A stretch of 64,000 nucleotides of DNA from an uncultured Bacteroides sp. (lineage in GTDB: Bacteria > Bacteroidota > Bacteroidia > Bacteroidales > Bacteroidaceae): contig NZ_CALDPF010000002.1 of NCBI RefSeq assembly GCF_937912035.1, forward strand, positions 87,796-151,795, given 5' to 3'. Both the position numbers and the translations under genes were made by a program. Positions 18,747 through 28,516 of this stretch are shown here, piece by piece (the stretch's first letter is position 1; each line of letters begins with the position of its first letter). The notes under the pieces are model-generated. The model ran no database searches, was not told the origin of the DNA, and saw only the letters and a list, made by a program, of their open reading frames with translations.

Positions 18747-18756
18747 ATTTCATTAT

Positions 18757-21700
18757 TTAAAATGATAAACGTGCACCAACATTATATCGTTTCACTATTG
18801 GGTAAACAGATTGTCCACTTGTCTCAGGGTCTCTTCTGTAATCAACACCTGAAATAGTAAACAAATTATTACCATTGACATATATCTGACATTTAGTCAA
18901 ACCAAATTTCTTAATTAAAGATTTTGGCAAACTATAATTAATTTCAAGGTTCTTAAGTCTAAGATACGAATGATTTGTATACGTATATGTACTACCCTGA
19001 CTATTATAGTTGTTAGTAAGATGTACTGACGGTCTAACAATTTCAGTAGAATACATGTCTTCTACCGTCCATCTGTCAAGTGTATTAGGTTGTGCTTTAA
19101 CTACAGAATTAGGGAAATCCCATAGCAAACTACCTATTTGCTCTTTATAGACATCCTGTGCTGCATAAAAATTAGCATTAACTCCAAAATTCTTATAAGT
19201 AAAACCTAATGTCAAACCAAATGTAGTAAGTGGATAATTCAATTCATCCATAGGAACCTGGTCTTTGTCGTCAATCACACCATCACAGTTATAATCAATA
19301 TATGCCAAATCACCTGGAACCAATTTATTCTGTGTTCCATTGTTTATAAGGCTTGTTGAATAGTTGAATATATCATCTATTGAAGAAAGATTTCCAGTAG
19401 CGATATATTTCTTAGTCCATCCAATAGGTTTACCAGCATTTTTCAAATACTCATCAAGATTTCTCGGATCGTCTTTGAATACAATACGGTTTTCACTTAC
19501 AGAATAATTGAATTTTACAAAATAGTTAAAATCCTTACCTATTTTATCATTCCATTTCAAATCAATCTCCATACCATGATTCTTGGTTTCTCCCAGGTTT
19601 ACAGAAGGAAGTCCAACTCCCATCCATGGTGCAATGGTCTGCCTGGTCATCAATATTCCTGTTCTGTTGGATTTAAACAAATCTACAGTAAGATTCAGTT
19701 TATTTATAATACCAACCTCAAAACCGAGATTCTGCTTAATGGCTGTTTCCCATGTCGCATCCTCGTATGCCAAAGCACCCTCTGAATAAGTAGGTCCGAA
19801 TGCCACATTCTGGTCATAACCGAAATTCACATTACCTCCTGAATTGAATATCTGTATATAGTTTGTAGCATTTGCACCCGCATCACTACCAACTTTACCC
19901 CAAGAATATCTGATTTTAAAGTTTGTCAACCACTTTTTCTTTATTTCCTGCATAAACGGCTCCTCTGTGACACGCCAACCCAAAGAGAAAGAAGGGAAGA
20001 AACCGAAGCGTTTGCCCGGAGCGAATTTCTCAGAACCTGTATAAGCAGCATTGATTTCACCTAAGTAACGTTCTTTCCAGTTATATGTGACACGTCCTAC
20101 CCAGTCTTCTGAATAAGAAGGGAAATCTGCACCGGTCTCATTTATTTTTCTGTTAACAAGAGCCAATGCTGTAACATCATGATCTCCGAATTTTCTTGCA
20201 TAATTGACAGCAAACTCATAATACAACTTTCTTCCGTAACCAGTCCAGCTATCATTGTTTGCACCCAAAGGTAAGTCTTCTACAGTATTATCATCCGGGA
20301 AACGCTGTTGTGTCAACAATGGATATGATATCGAACCATCTTCATTCACGATAGGATTGGAATAGTCGTATGTTCTAAGATATCTTATCGGACTTTGTTT
20401 TACAGCTTCAGAATCCATTTCACCATACACTTGTCCCTTAAATATACTAGATTTTCTATTCTGATAAGTAGTATATGACAATGATGCTTTTACAGACAAT
20501 CCTTTAGTTATAAAGTCCAGATCCTGCTTCAAATATACATCATAAAAACCTTGAAATGTTTTATAAGTAACTTGTCCCTGTTCATTCATCTGCATCATCA
20601 CATTACCTTCACCCGCTGCATTTGAACCCCATTCTCCATCTGAATATTTTATCGGAAACAAATTAGTCTCATATTTAAAGAACGGGTCAAAAATATAACT
20701 GTCATTTGTATCGGCACCACGATAACCCGGCTGATTTTCGTATCCCATCTTTCCGGCGATATTAACAGATAACTTAGTTGATTTTGTTATGTTGAAATCG
20801 AAATTTGTACGCCAGTTATATCTTTTGTAATAGAATCTTGGATCAAATTCTGAATTCTTTTGAGTATTATAAATATCTCCATCATTCAAATATCCCAAAG
20901 AAGCGAAGTATGTCATTCTTTCTGTACCACCGGATATATTTACATTATAGTTCTGCTGGAATCCGAAGTCTCTCAACATTTCATTCCACCAGTTTATATC
21001 CGGGAAATAATCATTATACGGTCCGTAATTTCCTGTTCTATATGCATTTTCCCATGCAGATATAGTTGATTCAGCAATAGTTTTATCCCATGCCAAATCA
21101 TTTGCTACAGCTTCATTATACATCTTCATAGAAGTTACATAATCAGCAAATTCCAGATTGACAGTAGGTTGTTTAAAACCAAAATTAGCAGAAAAGTTTA
21201 CTACAGGTTTTTCATTCTTACCGCGTTTGGTTGTAAGTAATATAACACCATTTGCTCCTTTTACACCATAAACAGCAGTGGCAGAAGCGTCTTTCAGAAC
21301 TGATATAGATTCAATCTCGTTTACATCTACATCATTGAAATTTCTCTCAATACCATCTACCAATACAAGAGGAGCAGCAGAAGTCCACGATTCCTTACCA
21401 CGAATAAAAAGATCAGCTGCATCATCACCAGGTTTGGAAGATGAATTTATAGCAGTAACACCAGGCAATTGTCCTTGAAGAGCTTCGGAAACTGTGTTAA
21501 CACTACCTACAGACAACAATTCATCACCTTTAGTAACTGAAATAGCTCCTACACTTGATGCTTTTTTCTGAATACCATAACCTACTACCACTACTTCTTC
21601 AATCATTTGAGTATCCTCAGACATCAAGATTCTTGAAATTTTCATATTAGGTTTTACAACCATTGTTACATCCTTATAACCGATAAAAGATACAACAATC

Positions 21701-21918
21701 ACGTCTCCTTTATTAGCATTAATTGTAAAGTTACCGTCAAAGTCTGTTATAACACCATTTGTAGTTCCTTTTACAGATACGTTCGCTCCCATTATAGGCT
21801 CATTCAAAACTTCATCCCACACTTGCCCTTTCAATGTTATCTTTTGTGCATATCCAGAACTGGATACAAGTGCACAAAGAAAAATAAGAATCAAGTACCT
21901 AAATTTCTCTTTGTTCAT
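18757..21918 (-). CDS. SusC-family TonB-dependent transporter (pair 1)
   Basis: 1053 residues with the full SusC layout: a signal peptide (1-24), a CarboxypepD_reg-like domain (ITLKGQVWDEVLNEPIMGANV at about 27-47), a canonical TonB-box region EEVVVVGYG near residue 107, a plug with GQLPGV, VDGIERNFNDVDVNEIESI and KDASATAVYG, and a barrel ending in F. It imports oligosaccharides over the outer membrane using TonB energy. It is the second gene of the core operon, after a sulfatase, and pairs with the SusD at 16914-18746. Confidence 0.96.
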   Translation of the reverse strand: MNKEKFRYLILIFLCALVSSSGYAQKITLKGQVWDEVLNEPIMGANVSVKGTTNGVITDFDGNFTINANKGDVIVVSFIGYKDVTMVVKPNMKISRILMSEDTQMIEEVVVVGYGIQKKASSVGAISVTKGDELLSVGSVNTVSEALQGQLPGVTAINSSSKPGDDAADLFIRGKESWTSAAPLVLVDGIERNFNDVDVNEIESISVLKDASATAVYGVKGANGVILLTTKRGKNEKPVVNFSANFGFKQPTVNLEFADYVTSMKMYNEAVANDLAWDKTIAESTISAWENAYRTGNYGPYNDYFPDINWWNEMLRDFGFQQNYNVNISGGTERMTYFASLGYLNDGDIYNTQKNSEFDPRFYYKRYNWRTNFDFNITKSTKLSVNIAGKMGYENQPGYRGADTNDSYIFDPFFKYETNLFPIKYSDGEWGSNAAGEGNVMMQMNEQGQVTYKTFQGFYDVYLKQDLDFITKGLSVKASLSYTTYQNRKSSIFKGQVYGEMDSEAVKQSPIRYLRTYDYSNPIVNEDGSISYPLLTQQRFPDDNTVEDLPLGANNDSWTGYGRKLYYEFAVNYARKFGDHDVTALALVNRKINETGADFPSYSEDWVGRVTYNWKERYLGEINAAYTGSEKFAPGKRFGFFPSFSLGWRVTEEPFMQEIKKKWLTNFKIRYSWGKVGSDAGANATNYIQIFNSGGNVNFGYDQNVAFGPTYSEGALAYEDATWETAIKQNLGFEVGIINKLNLTVDLFKSNRTGILMTRQTIAPWMGVGLPSVNLGETKNHGMEIDLKWNDKIGKDFNYFVKFNYSVSENRIVFKDDPRNLDEYLKNAGKPIGWTKKYIATGNLSSIDDIFNYSTSLINNGTQNKLVPGDLAYIDYNCDGVIDDKDQVPMDELNYPLTTFGLTLGFTYKNFGVNANFYAAQDVYKEQIGSLLWDFPNSVVKAQPNTLDRWTVEDMYSTEIVRPSVHLTNNYNSQGSTYTYTNHSYLRLKNLEINYSLPKSLIKKFGLTKCQIYVNGNNLFTISGVDYRRDPETSGQSVYPIVKRYNVGARLSF

Positions 21919-21953
21919 AAATTACTAAATTCTAAAAATTAATAAAAGGTTTA

Positions 21954-23381
21954 TTATTTCTCAAAACTAAATTTCCAATTTTCATTTGCAGTTCTTGCTT
22001 TCAGCATAATACTCTTCAACTCTTTTACCTTAGCAGGATATAATCTTGCCACATCTGCTATTTCCGAAGGATCCGAATCCAGATTATATAATTCATACTT
22101 TTCTTTCTTAGGATTATTTACCTGAAGATGTACAAGTTTCCATCTGTCTTTTATCACAGCCTGTTTTCCTCCCTGCTCATGAAATTCAAAATACAGATAA
22201 TCATGCTGTTTCTGCTCACCCTTACCTGTCAATGTGGGCAAAAATGATATACCATCTGTACCATTTGGAATATCTGCACCTATAAGTTCACACATTGTCG
22301 GCATAAAATCCCAAAATGCAGAAACATGATATGAAACGCTTCCCGGTTTAATAACTGCCGGCCAGTTTACTATATACGGTGTTCTGATACCACCTTCATA
22401 AAGATCTCTCTTAGTCCCTCTGAAAGGTCCGTTGCTGTCAAAAAATCTTGGATCATGACCACCTTCCTTATGTGTCCCGTTATCGGAAGAAAAGACTATT
22501 ATTGTATTTTCTGAAATTCCTTTTTCTTTGAGCAAATCAACTATTCTCTGAATATCTCTGTCAAGACGAGTAACCATAGCAGCAAATGTGGCTCTCGGTT
22601 TATCCTGCGAACAATAACTTCCTTTTTTCTTATAAGGTGTTTCAGGGAATTTTCCATCATATTCATACAACTCATTGTTCGGCACAATCAGCTCAGCATG
22701 AGGTATTGTCGGTGTAAGATACATAAAGAACGGTTTGCCGGAGTTTTCTTTGATAAAATCCATAGCCTTTTCCATTATCAAATCATGGGTATAGACTTTA
22801 TGATTAAGCATTACAGGATTATTATTCTCAAACAATTGTTTTGGATAATAGCTGTGTGCATTTCCTTGTCCTAAATATCCAAAGAAATAATCAAATCCCT
22901 GATTGTTTGGATGGCCTTCACCTGACGGACCTCCAAGTCCCCATTTACCGACACAGGCAGTAACATAATCCTTTGTCTTGAAGATCTCTCCAAGAGTTAC
23001 TTCAGAATCTTTAAGATTCAGGTCATAGTGCCTACCGTCATCAGCCACATATCCTTTGTTTCCCCTTATATATGAATGACCGGTGTGTTTTCCTGTAAGA
23101 AGTACACATCTTGACGGGGCACTAACCGTAGAACCTGAATAATGCTGGGTAAATTTCATTCCGTTCTTAGCAAGATTGTCTATAGCAGGAGTTTTAATTC
23201 TGTCCTGACCATAACATCCCAAATCGCCTATACCCAAATCGTCTGCCAAAATAAAAATCACATTCGGCCTTGATTGTTTTTCTGCAGCAACTGATTTATT
23301 TGCAGAAACGAAAGGAAGAGCCATAGCAGCTCCGGAAAATAAAAAGAGTTTGTTTATAAATTTCATTCTATGGGATTTCAT
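21954..23381 (-). CDS. Ser-type S1 sulfatase, first gene of core operon
   Basis: 475 residues. A second ATG at 23366 (residue 6) is an equally good start, giving a cleaner signal peptide. RPNVIFILADDLG carries the metal-binding Asp pair and the signature is S-A-P-S-R with the catalytic Ser at about 87. GKWGLGGPSGEGHPNNQG and FSSDNGTHKEGGHDP follow. It is a close paralogue of the sulfatase at 1241-2647. Its position as the leader gene of the SusC/SusD operon suggests it removes a sulfate needed early in breakdown, probably in the periplasm. The promoter at 23427-23494 lies 46 bp upstream. Confidence 0.95.
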   Translation of the reverse strand: MKSHRMKFINKLFLFSGAAMALPFVSANKSVAAEKQSRPNVIFILADDLGIGDLGCYGQDRIKTPAIDNLAKNGMKFTQHYSGSTVSAPSRCVLLTGKHTGHSYIRGNKGYVADDGRHYDLNLKDSEVTLGEIFKTKDYVTACVGKWGLGGPSGEGHPNNQGFDYFFGYLGQGNAHSYYPKQLFENNNPVMLNHKVYTHDLIMEKAMDFIKENSGKPFFMYLTPTIPHAELIVPNNELYEYDGKFPETPYKKKGSYCSQDKPRATFAAMVTRLDRDIQRIVDLLKEKGISENTIIVFSSDNGTHKEGGHDPRFFDSNGPFRGTKRDLYEGGIRTPYIVNWPAVIKPGSVSYHVSAFWDFMPTMCELIGADIPNGTDGISFLPTLTGKGEQKQHDYLYFEFHEQGGKQAVIKDRWKLVHLQVNNPKKEKYELYNLDSDPSEIADVARLYPAKVKELKSIMLKARTANENWKFSFEK

Positions 23382-23426
23382 TATTATTAAAAATTAAAGT
23401 TAAACTTTTAATTACTTTCAACAATG

Positions 23427-23494
23427 CAAATTTAGGGATATACATATTCAAAAGCGGGTTATGAATTATTCATATAATGGGTATAAACTATTCA
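23427..23494 (-). promoter_or_regulatory. HTCS-type promoter/operator of core operon
   Basis: The -7 box TAAATTTG (23434 to 23427) is preceded on the minus strand by TGAATA hexamers at 23467-23472 and 23489-23494, 22 bp apart, with the proximal one 32 bp from the -7 box. A third TGAATA at 23445-23450 continues the 22-bp period on the promoter side. This is the best copy of the repeated operator and drives the SusC/SusD operon. Confidence 0.75.
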
Positions 23495-23501
23495 TACCCG
23501 C
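23449..23501 (-). terminator. Terminator-like hairpin after GH2 gene
   Basis: The stem formed by 23454-23466 and 23490-23501 (GCGGGT(T)ATGAAT with ATTCATACCCGC, one bulged base) is followed on the minus strand by TTTTG. It would end the GH2 transcript from 23515, and it shares sequence with the operator hexamers of the next promoter. Confidence 0.6.
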
Positions 23502-23514
23502 CTTAAAATCATGA

Positions 23515-25914
23515 TTATTCAACAGTTATTTTCATTTTATACTTCTTAAGCAAAGCTGATTCAATAACGAGATTAACCTCACCTGCTTCAGTCAACTTCA
23601 AATATCCGAGAAGGCGTCCGTTAACACATCTCTGCCTGTTATCTCTAAAGTTGTCAGCAGCATTTCCTTCTCCGCTTTCCAGACCGAGCAGTTTTGCAGG
23701 TCCGGTTATATCCAACTTCACAAGATTGTCCGCCAATACTACAGGAATATCATTTTCATCAACTATCGATATTTCTACATGTACTACATCACCAGGTTTC
23801 AGATTCTTGACCTTATCTACCTTAGCTTTTATTGCAAACGGTCTGCCACTGCTTTGTATTGAATATTCAGTAACTTCTTTTCCGTCATTGTATCCCTTGA
23901 CCGTCAGCTTACCATAAGTGTAAGGAACATCCCAGTAAATAACTCCATTGGAATCATCATACGGTTTTCTGCTGCCAATCCGTTCTCCATCAAGAAACAA
24001 CTCCGCTTCACTGCAATTGGTATATGCAACCACTCTTATCATCTCTCCATCTTCATAGTTCCACACTGCAGGGGCATTAGTCCTAATCTTATTATTCTTA
24101 CCTATTGAATAGGTCCCTATATAAATATTAGGTGTCTCCATCCATAACGAACGGCGGAAATATCCGTTTGGCTTGATATATCCGGCAAGGTCTATCATAC
24201 CTGTAGTGAATCCTCTTGACGGCCATGGTCCGGCTTCGCCAAGATAATCAAAACCTGTCCATATAAACTGTCCCATTATGAAGTCATTATCCCTTACAGC
24301 CTTCCATGCATTAAGGTCGTGTCTTGTCTCACTACCATAAAGCACTCTGTCAGGATACTTCTCATGGTCTTTTTTATACCTATATTCAGTATAGTTATAT
24401 CCTACTATATCAAGTGCTCCCGGATATTCTGTCTCATTCGACATTACAGCTCCTGCAAGTGCTGCCGTAACAGGACGTGAAGTATCATATTTTTTGGCTT
24501 CTGTAACCAATTCTTTAGCAATCTCACCCAGACGTTCGGCACGAGGCTGGTTAGGCTGATAACCTTTCACATGGTGCTGGCTTATTCCCTCTTTATCAAG
24601 AACAGGATGTGAATACGGATCATTAGGATAGTCTACCTCATTACCTATGCTCCACATTATTATGGAAGGATGATTACGGTCACGTCTGATCATATCCGCA
24701 AGATCACGTTTACTCCACTCTCTGAAATACAGGGCAGAACCTTGAAATCCGGGTTTACCTTTATTCCATCCGCTTATCCACTTCTTTTTAGGATACTCCC
24801 ATTCATCGAATGCCTCATCCATTACGAGAAAACCCATCTCATCGCACAATTCATAGACACAAGTTGCCTGTGGATTATGACTCATTCTTATAGCATTACA
24901 ACCAATACCTTTCAAACTCTCCAACCGACGTTTCCACACAGATTTCGGCACAGCCGCTCCAAGACAACCGGCATCATGATGTATGCATACACCTTTTATC
25001 TTCATCGGCACATCGTTCAAAGCAAAACCTTTGTCAGAATCGAACGTCAGTTTTCTTATACCAGCTTTTATCTCTGATTTATCAACAATCTTACCCTTAT
25101 GCTTTACCTCTGTCACTATGGTATATAAATATGGACTATCTATACTCCAAAGTTTCGGCGATTTGATATCGAGCTGCATCACGCAGTCCGATACCTCATC
25201 AGCCATAACCCTAAAAGTCTGGTTACCCTGTTTTACAATCTTACCGTCTTTATCAAATACCTTATTGACAACCTCTAGATCAAAATTCTTATCTACGTTA
25301 TTATCGATTTCTGTTTTCACAGTAAGCAGTGCATTATCTCTTTTTATCTTTGCTTCATAACTTACTCCCCAAAGATTGATATGTACAGGATTGGCATAAA
25401 CCAGATATACATCCCTATATATGCCAGAACCTGTGTACCATCTGGAATCTGCATCCTGTGAGTGGTCCACTCTCACTGCTATTACATTCCTTCCTCCAAA
25501 GTTTATATAAGGAGTAAGGTCATACATAAAAGAAACATATCCATTAGGACGTTTTCCTATCCATTTCCCGTTTATGAATACTTCGCTATTGTTATATACT
25601 CCTTCGAAATATACATATACCTTTTTATCTTTTGCTTCTGCCGGTATATGAAGTTCACGTCTGTACCACCCTATTCCTCCAGGCAGATATCCTGTACAAC
25701 TTGCCAAACTTGGACTGGCTTGCATTTCTACACTCCAGTCATGAGGGATATCAAGCTTGCGCCATTTGGAATGGTCAAAATATTCTGCACCCCAATATTT
25801 GCCGTCTCCGAGATTAAAATACCAGTCTGTATTTATTGACTCACGCGTTCCGAATCCCTGAGCATTTACAGAAATATAGAAAAGCAACATGAAAAATAAT
25901 AAAATCTTTCTCAT
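23515..25914 (-). CDS. GH2 glycoside hydrolase (DUF4982 type)
   Basis: The ATG at 25914 is chosen over one at 25938 because it puts a good signal peptide (MRKILLFFMLLFYISVNAQG) at the N-terminus. The protein is 799 residues: a jelly-roll domain, an Ig-like domain, a TIM barrel, and C-terminal DUF4982-like and Ig-like domains. The acid/base Glu is in WSIGNEVD and the nucleophile in YGSETRHD, at about 426 and 529 from this start. It lacks a Bgal_small_N domain, so it belongs to a different GH2 branch from the two LacZ-type enzymes here. Beta-galactosidase is the common activity of that branch, but others occur. It has no clear copy of the shared operator upstream and may depend on read-through or an unrecognised promoter. 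Confidence 0.92.
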   Translation of the reverse strand: MRKILLFFMLLFYISVNAQGFGTRESINTDWYFNLGDGKYWGAEYFDHSKWRKLDIPHDWSVEMQASPSLASCTGYLPGGIGWYRRELHIPAEAKDKKVYVYFEGVYNNSEVFINGKWIGKRPNGYVSFMYDLTPYINFGGRNVIAVRVDHSQDADSRWYTGSGIYRDVYLVYANPVHINLWGVSYEAKIKRDNALLTVKTEIDNNVDKNFDLEVVNKVFDKDGKIVKQGNQTFRVMADEVSDCVMQLDIKSPKLWSIDSPYLYTIVTEVKHKGKIVDKSEIKAGIRKLTFDSDKGFALNDVPMKIKGVCIHHDAGCLGAAVPKSVWKRRLESLKGIGCNAIRMSHNPQATCVYELCDEMGFLVMDEAFDEWEYPKKKWISGWNKGKPGFQGSALYFREWSKRDLADMIRRDRNHPSIIMWSIGNEVDYPNDPYSHPVLDKEGISQHHVKGYQPNQPRAERLGEIAKELVTEAKKYDTSRPVTAALAGAVMSNETEYPGALDIVGYNYTEYRYKKDHEKYPDRVLYGSETRHDLNAWKAVRDNDFIMGQFIWTGFDYLGEAGPWPSRGFTTGMIDLAGYIKPNGYFRRSLWMETPNIYIGTYSIGKNNKIRTNAPAVWNYEDGEMIRVVAYTNCSEAELFLDGERIGSRKPYDDSNGVIYWDVPYTYGKLTVKGYNDGKEVTEYSIQSSGRPFAIKAKVDKVKNLKPGDVVHVEISIVDENDIPVVLADNLVKLDITGPAKLLGLESGEGNAADNFRDNRQRCVNGRLLGYLKLTEAGEVNLVIESALLKKYKMKITVE

Positions 25915-25938
25915 AAAAGTCTCATTATAATTTAACAA

Positions 25939-26204
25939 TTGTCACAAGTCATCAAAGAAAATTTAATTTATCATCAAAAAATTTCCATGTTATATTAAAT
26001 CTACTTTATATGCTTCAAGTGTTTAGTTTAATATAATCATGAATGTATATTCCCAGTATTAATACTCTTATAATAATCATGATTATGGAATTAACTTTAA
26101 ATCATAACATTTGGATTTCAATTATTAAATCGTCTCTTTTTCACAACAGACAATTAATCCTATAAAAAGTTTGAATAACTTGATTTTTATTATAAAGTTA
26201 ATTC
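25939..26204. other. AT-rich intergenic region with two palindromes
   Basis: No gene is visible here. Two perfect palindromes lie 6 bp apart: AGTATTAATACT (26055-26066) and ATAATCATGATTAT (26073-26086). No TAnnTTTG box on the minus strand was found ahead of the GH2 gene. A box with one mismatch, TTTCTTTG (25960 to 25953), is the nearest candidate, and its upstream hexamers fit the shared operator poorly. Confidence 0.5.
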
Positions 26205-26232
26205 AAAGGGGACTTCATAAATCAAAGTCCCC
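26205..26232 (-). terminator. Terminator after leucine-rich-repeat gene
   Basis: An 8-bp stem (26208-26215 GGGGACTT with 26225-26232) with an 8-9 nt loop, followed on the minus strand by TTTGAATT. It lies just after the stop codon at 26244. The T run is short, so termination may be partial. Confidence 0.65.
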
Positions 26233-26243
26233 CAAATCATTTA

Positions 26244-28391
26244 TTATATTATTGATACTGTAATAGCACTTATCTTATCCGCCCACTTATTCCATTCGGT
26301 TGCTTTATAATCATCAACTGCATTTGAAGGTACATATATTTCAAGTGTTTTAAGAGCTGCATTAAAATCATTCTTAGAAAGTCCTTCTGGAGGTGTTGTC
26401 GGTAAACAATACATAACCAATTTATTACCTACATTTCCCAATGCAGCAGGGAAAGGCTTATACATTTGTGTAACAGACGAAGGTATTACAACTGGTTCTT
26501 TAATAAAGTTACAACCTTCAAAAGAAGACCATATTTTCTTCAAGTTAGTATTCTTATCGGTAATAGTACCATCAGCATTCATATAAGTATCACCAAATAC
26601 AACTTTTTCATAATTTGTATTTCTAAATGCCTGTTCATAAATTTCTACAAGTGAATTTGGCAATCTAAGTTCTCCTGTCAATCCTGAGACCTGATTAAAT
26701 GCCTGCTTTTCAATATATTTCAGATTATCATCGAAAACCAGTTTCTTTATAGTATTTTTTGAATTTCCATTACTACCAAAAGCTTGTGTTCCAATTCTTT
26801 CAATACCAACAAAACTCATTTCATCAACAGAAATCTGAGCACCTCTCATAAAGTTTTCAGGTATAACAGGTTCATCAAAATAAATATATCCTGTACCATT
26901 CTCAAATTTATGTATATATCCTTCAGGTATATTAGCCAGTGCATTCTCTTTCTTGTACATAATATAATAATCTGTTCCAACATTAGGTTCATCTGACGTG
27001 TCACCTCCTATAGCAAATATATACTGACCCCATTCTGACAAAGCCTTTCTATAATCAGTCACACTACTCTCCGGTACAAAAATATATTCCAATTTATCAG
27101 AAAAGCTCTGAGTATCTGCTGTTGGAGGAACTGTCGCCAAACAATATACTGTATATCCTACTGATATACCATTAAATGAGCCTGCGATATCATTAATGGT
27201 TTCAGGTAAAACAATCGTTGATATTTTACTTCCACTGAAAACATCTTTACCTAATGTTTCCAACTTGGAATCAGATGTAACAGCTGTCACTTTCTCCGCA
27301 TTATCAGAATCATAAGTTAATTCTACATTTCCAAACTCTATTGTTTCAAGACTTGTTGTTCCAGAAAAAGCATTGTCACCAACAGAAGTGATTTCAGAAG
27401 GAACCCAAACACCAGTAACCGAAGTCTGGCCATTCAAAAGACCAGCAGGGACATTAGGTGTATCAAAGAATATCTTACCGATACCATTACTATATTCCGA
27501 AAGATAACCTTCAAGCACAATTTCAGAAGGAGATGAATATTGTATATAATAATTTGGCATTTTCAATACTATATCAGAAAGAATATTGCTCTGACCATAT
27601 ACAATATCAATTGCATCGTATTCTATTTCCTTTGCTGCGTTACCATTAAACAGTTCAATTTTAAAACCGTCAGTAAAGTCAACAGGAATAAAAGAAATCG
27701 TTACATTTTCAGATCCATTCTTTTCAATATCCATATTACATTTATATACGACCTTTTCTTCAGCCGTTTCAGCAAAAGTAACATTCGGAATAGAATCTGT
27801 AATCTCTATATTTGCAACTCCTGATATTTTTTCATTATTATTACCGGAAATTCTAATAGAGTCTATATGATAAGCATATTCAGATGTAATATTAAATGAT
27901 ATATCTGTATAAACCGATTGGAATTTCACACCATCATCTTCAAATCTACCTACAGCCAGATTTGCTACATCATTGACATCGGAAACTTCCTCTGTTCTTG
28001 AAACCTGAGTGGTTTGTTTCAAAGTCAATTCTTTAGAAACAACTGTTTTTACTATAGGCAAACTATCTTTATAAGTAAAAGTCGCACTGGTAGTGTAAGG
28101 ATACAAAGCAAAAAGATTTCCTGTTGTCGCTGCCTCACCGGAAAATGCTGATTCGTTATATACGAACTGCCTGTTGTCATCTGGAGCATCAGTCGAAAAA
28201 ACAGATACTGACTGTCCATTCTGGATATTTATTCCCAAACTTTGAACATCTGATACTCTAAATTCATAGTTTTTAGTTTCTACACTACCCCATCCAATAG
28301 GGTTCAGTTCATCAGATATATCTTCTTTACATCCGACAAACGATACTGCGGCTATTGCCGCTAATAACTCGATTCTATTAAAAATCCTCAT
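26244..28391 (-). CDS. BspA-like LRR lipoprotein with fimbrillin-like N-terminus
   Basis: A 715-residue lipoprotein with Cys21 in SFVGC. Residues about 30-280 look like a fimbrillin/Mfa-like domain (the NLFALYPYT and ISFNIT segments are typical). Two related modules follow, at about 285-465 and 475-710. Each begins with YYI.Y..., has EGY...NG.G.I.FD.P..P, contains BspA-type leucine-rich repeats (LETIEFGN, LKKLVFDDNLKYIEKQAF), and ends with YCL.T.PP... and a VP.S.V.DY stretch. It is probably displayed on the cell surface for binding or adhesion; no catalytic motif is seen. It has its own copy of the shared promoter/operator, so it is expected to be induced with the PUL. Confidence 0.85.
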   Translation of the reverse strand: MRIFNRIELLAAIAAVSFVGCKEDISDELNPIGWGSVETKNYEFRVSDVQSLGINIQNGQSVSVFSTDAPDDNRQFVYNESAFSGEAATTGNLFALYPYTTSATFTYKDSLPIVKTVVSKELTLKQTTQVSRTEEVSDVNDVANLAVGRFEDDGVKFQSVYTDISFNITSEYAYHIDSIRISGNNNEKISGVANIEITDSIPNVTFAETAEEKVVYKCNMDIEKNGSENVTISFIPVDFTDGFKIELFNGNAAKEIEYDAIDIVYGQSNILSDIVLKMPNYYIQYSSPSEIVLEGYLSEYSNGIGKIFFDTPNVPAGLLNGQTSVTGVWVPSEITSVGDNAFSGTTSLETIEFGNVELTYDSDNAEKVTAVTSDSKLETLGKDVFSGSKISTIVLPETINDIAGSFNGISVGYTVYCLATVPPTADTQSFSDKLEYIFVPESSVTDYRKALSEWGQYIFAIGGDTSDEPNVGTDYYIMYKKENALANIPEGYIHKFENGTGYIYFDEPVIPENFMRGAQISVDEMSFVGIERIGTQAFGSNGNSKNTIKKLVFDDNLKYIEKQAFNQVSGLTGELRLPNSLVEIYEQAFRNTNYEKVVFGDTYMNADGTITDKNTNLKKIWSSFEGCNFIKEPVVIPSSVTQMYKPFPAALGNVGNKLVMYCLPTTPPEGLSKNDFNAALKTLEIYVPSNAVDDYKATEWNKWADKISAITVSII

Positions 28392-28429
28392 ACACTAATA
28401 GATTTTAATGTTAAAAAAAATATTTTTCA

Positions 28430-28497
28430 CAAAGTAAGAGATTATATACTATGTTCAATTAGTATAAATTATTCAAAGATGGGGTAAAAAATATTCA
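28430..28497 (-). promoter_or_regulatory. HTCS-type promoter/operator for LRR gene
   Basis: A -7 box TTACTTTG (28437 to 28430, one mismatch to TAnnTTTG) lies 39 bp before the ATG. TGAATA hexamers at 28470-28475 and 28492-28497 are 22 bp apart, and the proximal one is again 32 bp upstream of the -7 box. Confidence 0.65.
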
Positions 28498-28516
28498 ACC
28501 TACACGTACCACTACA

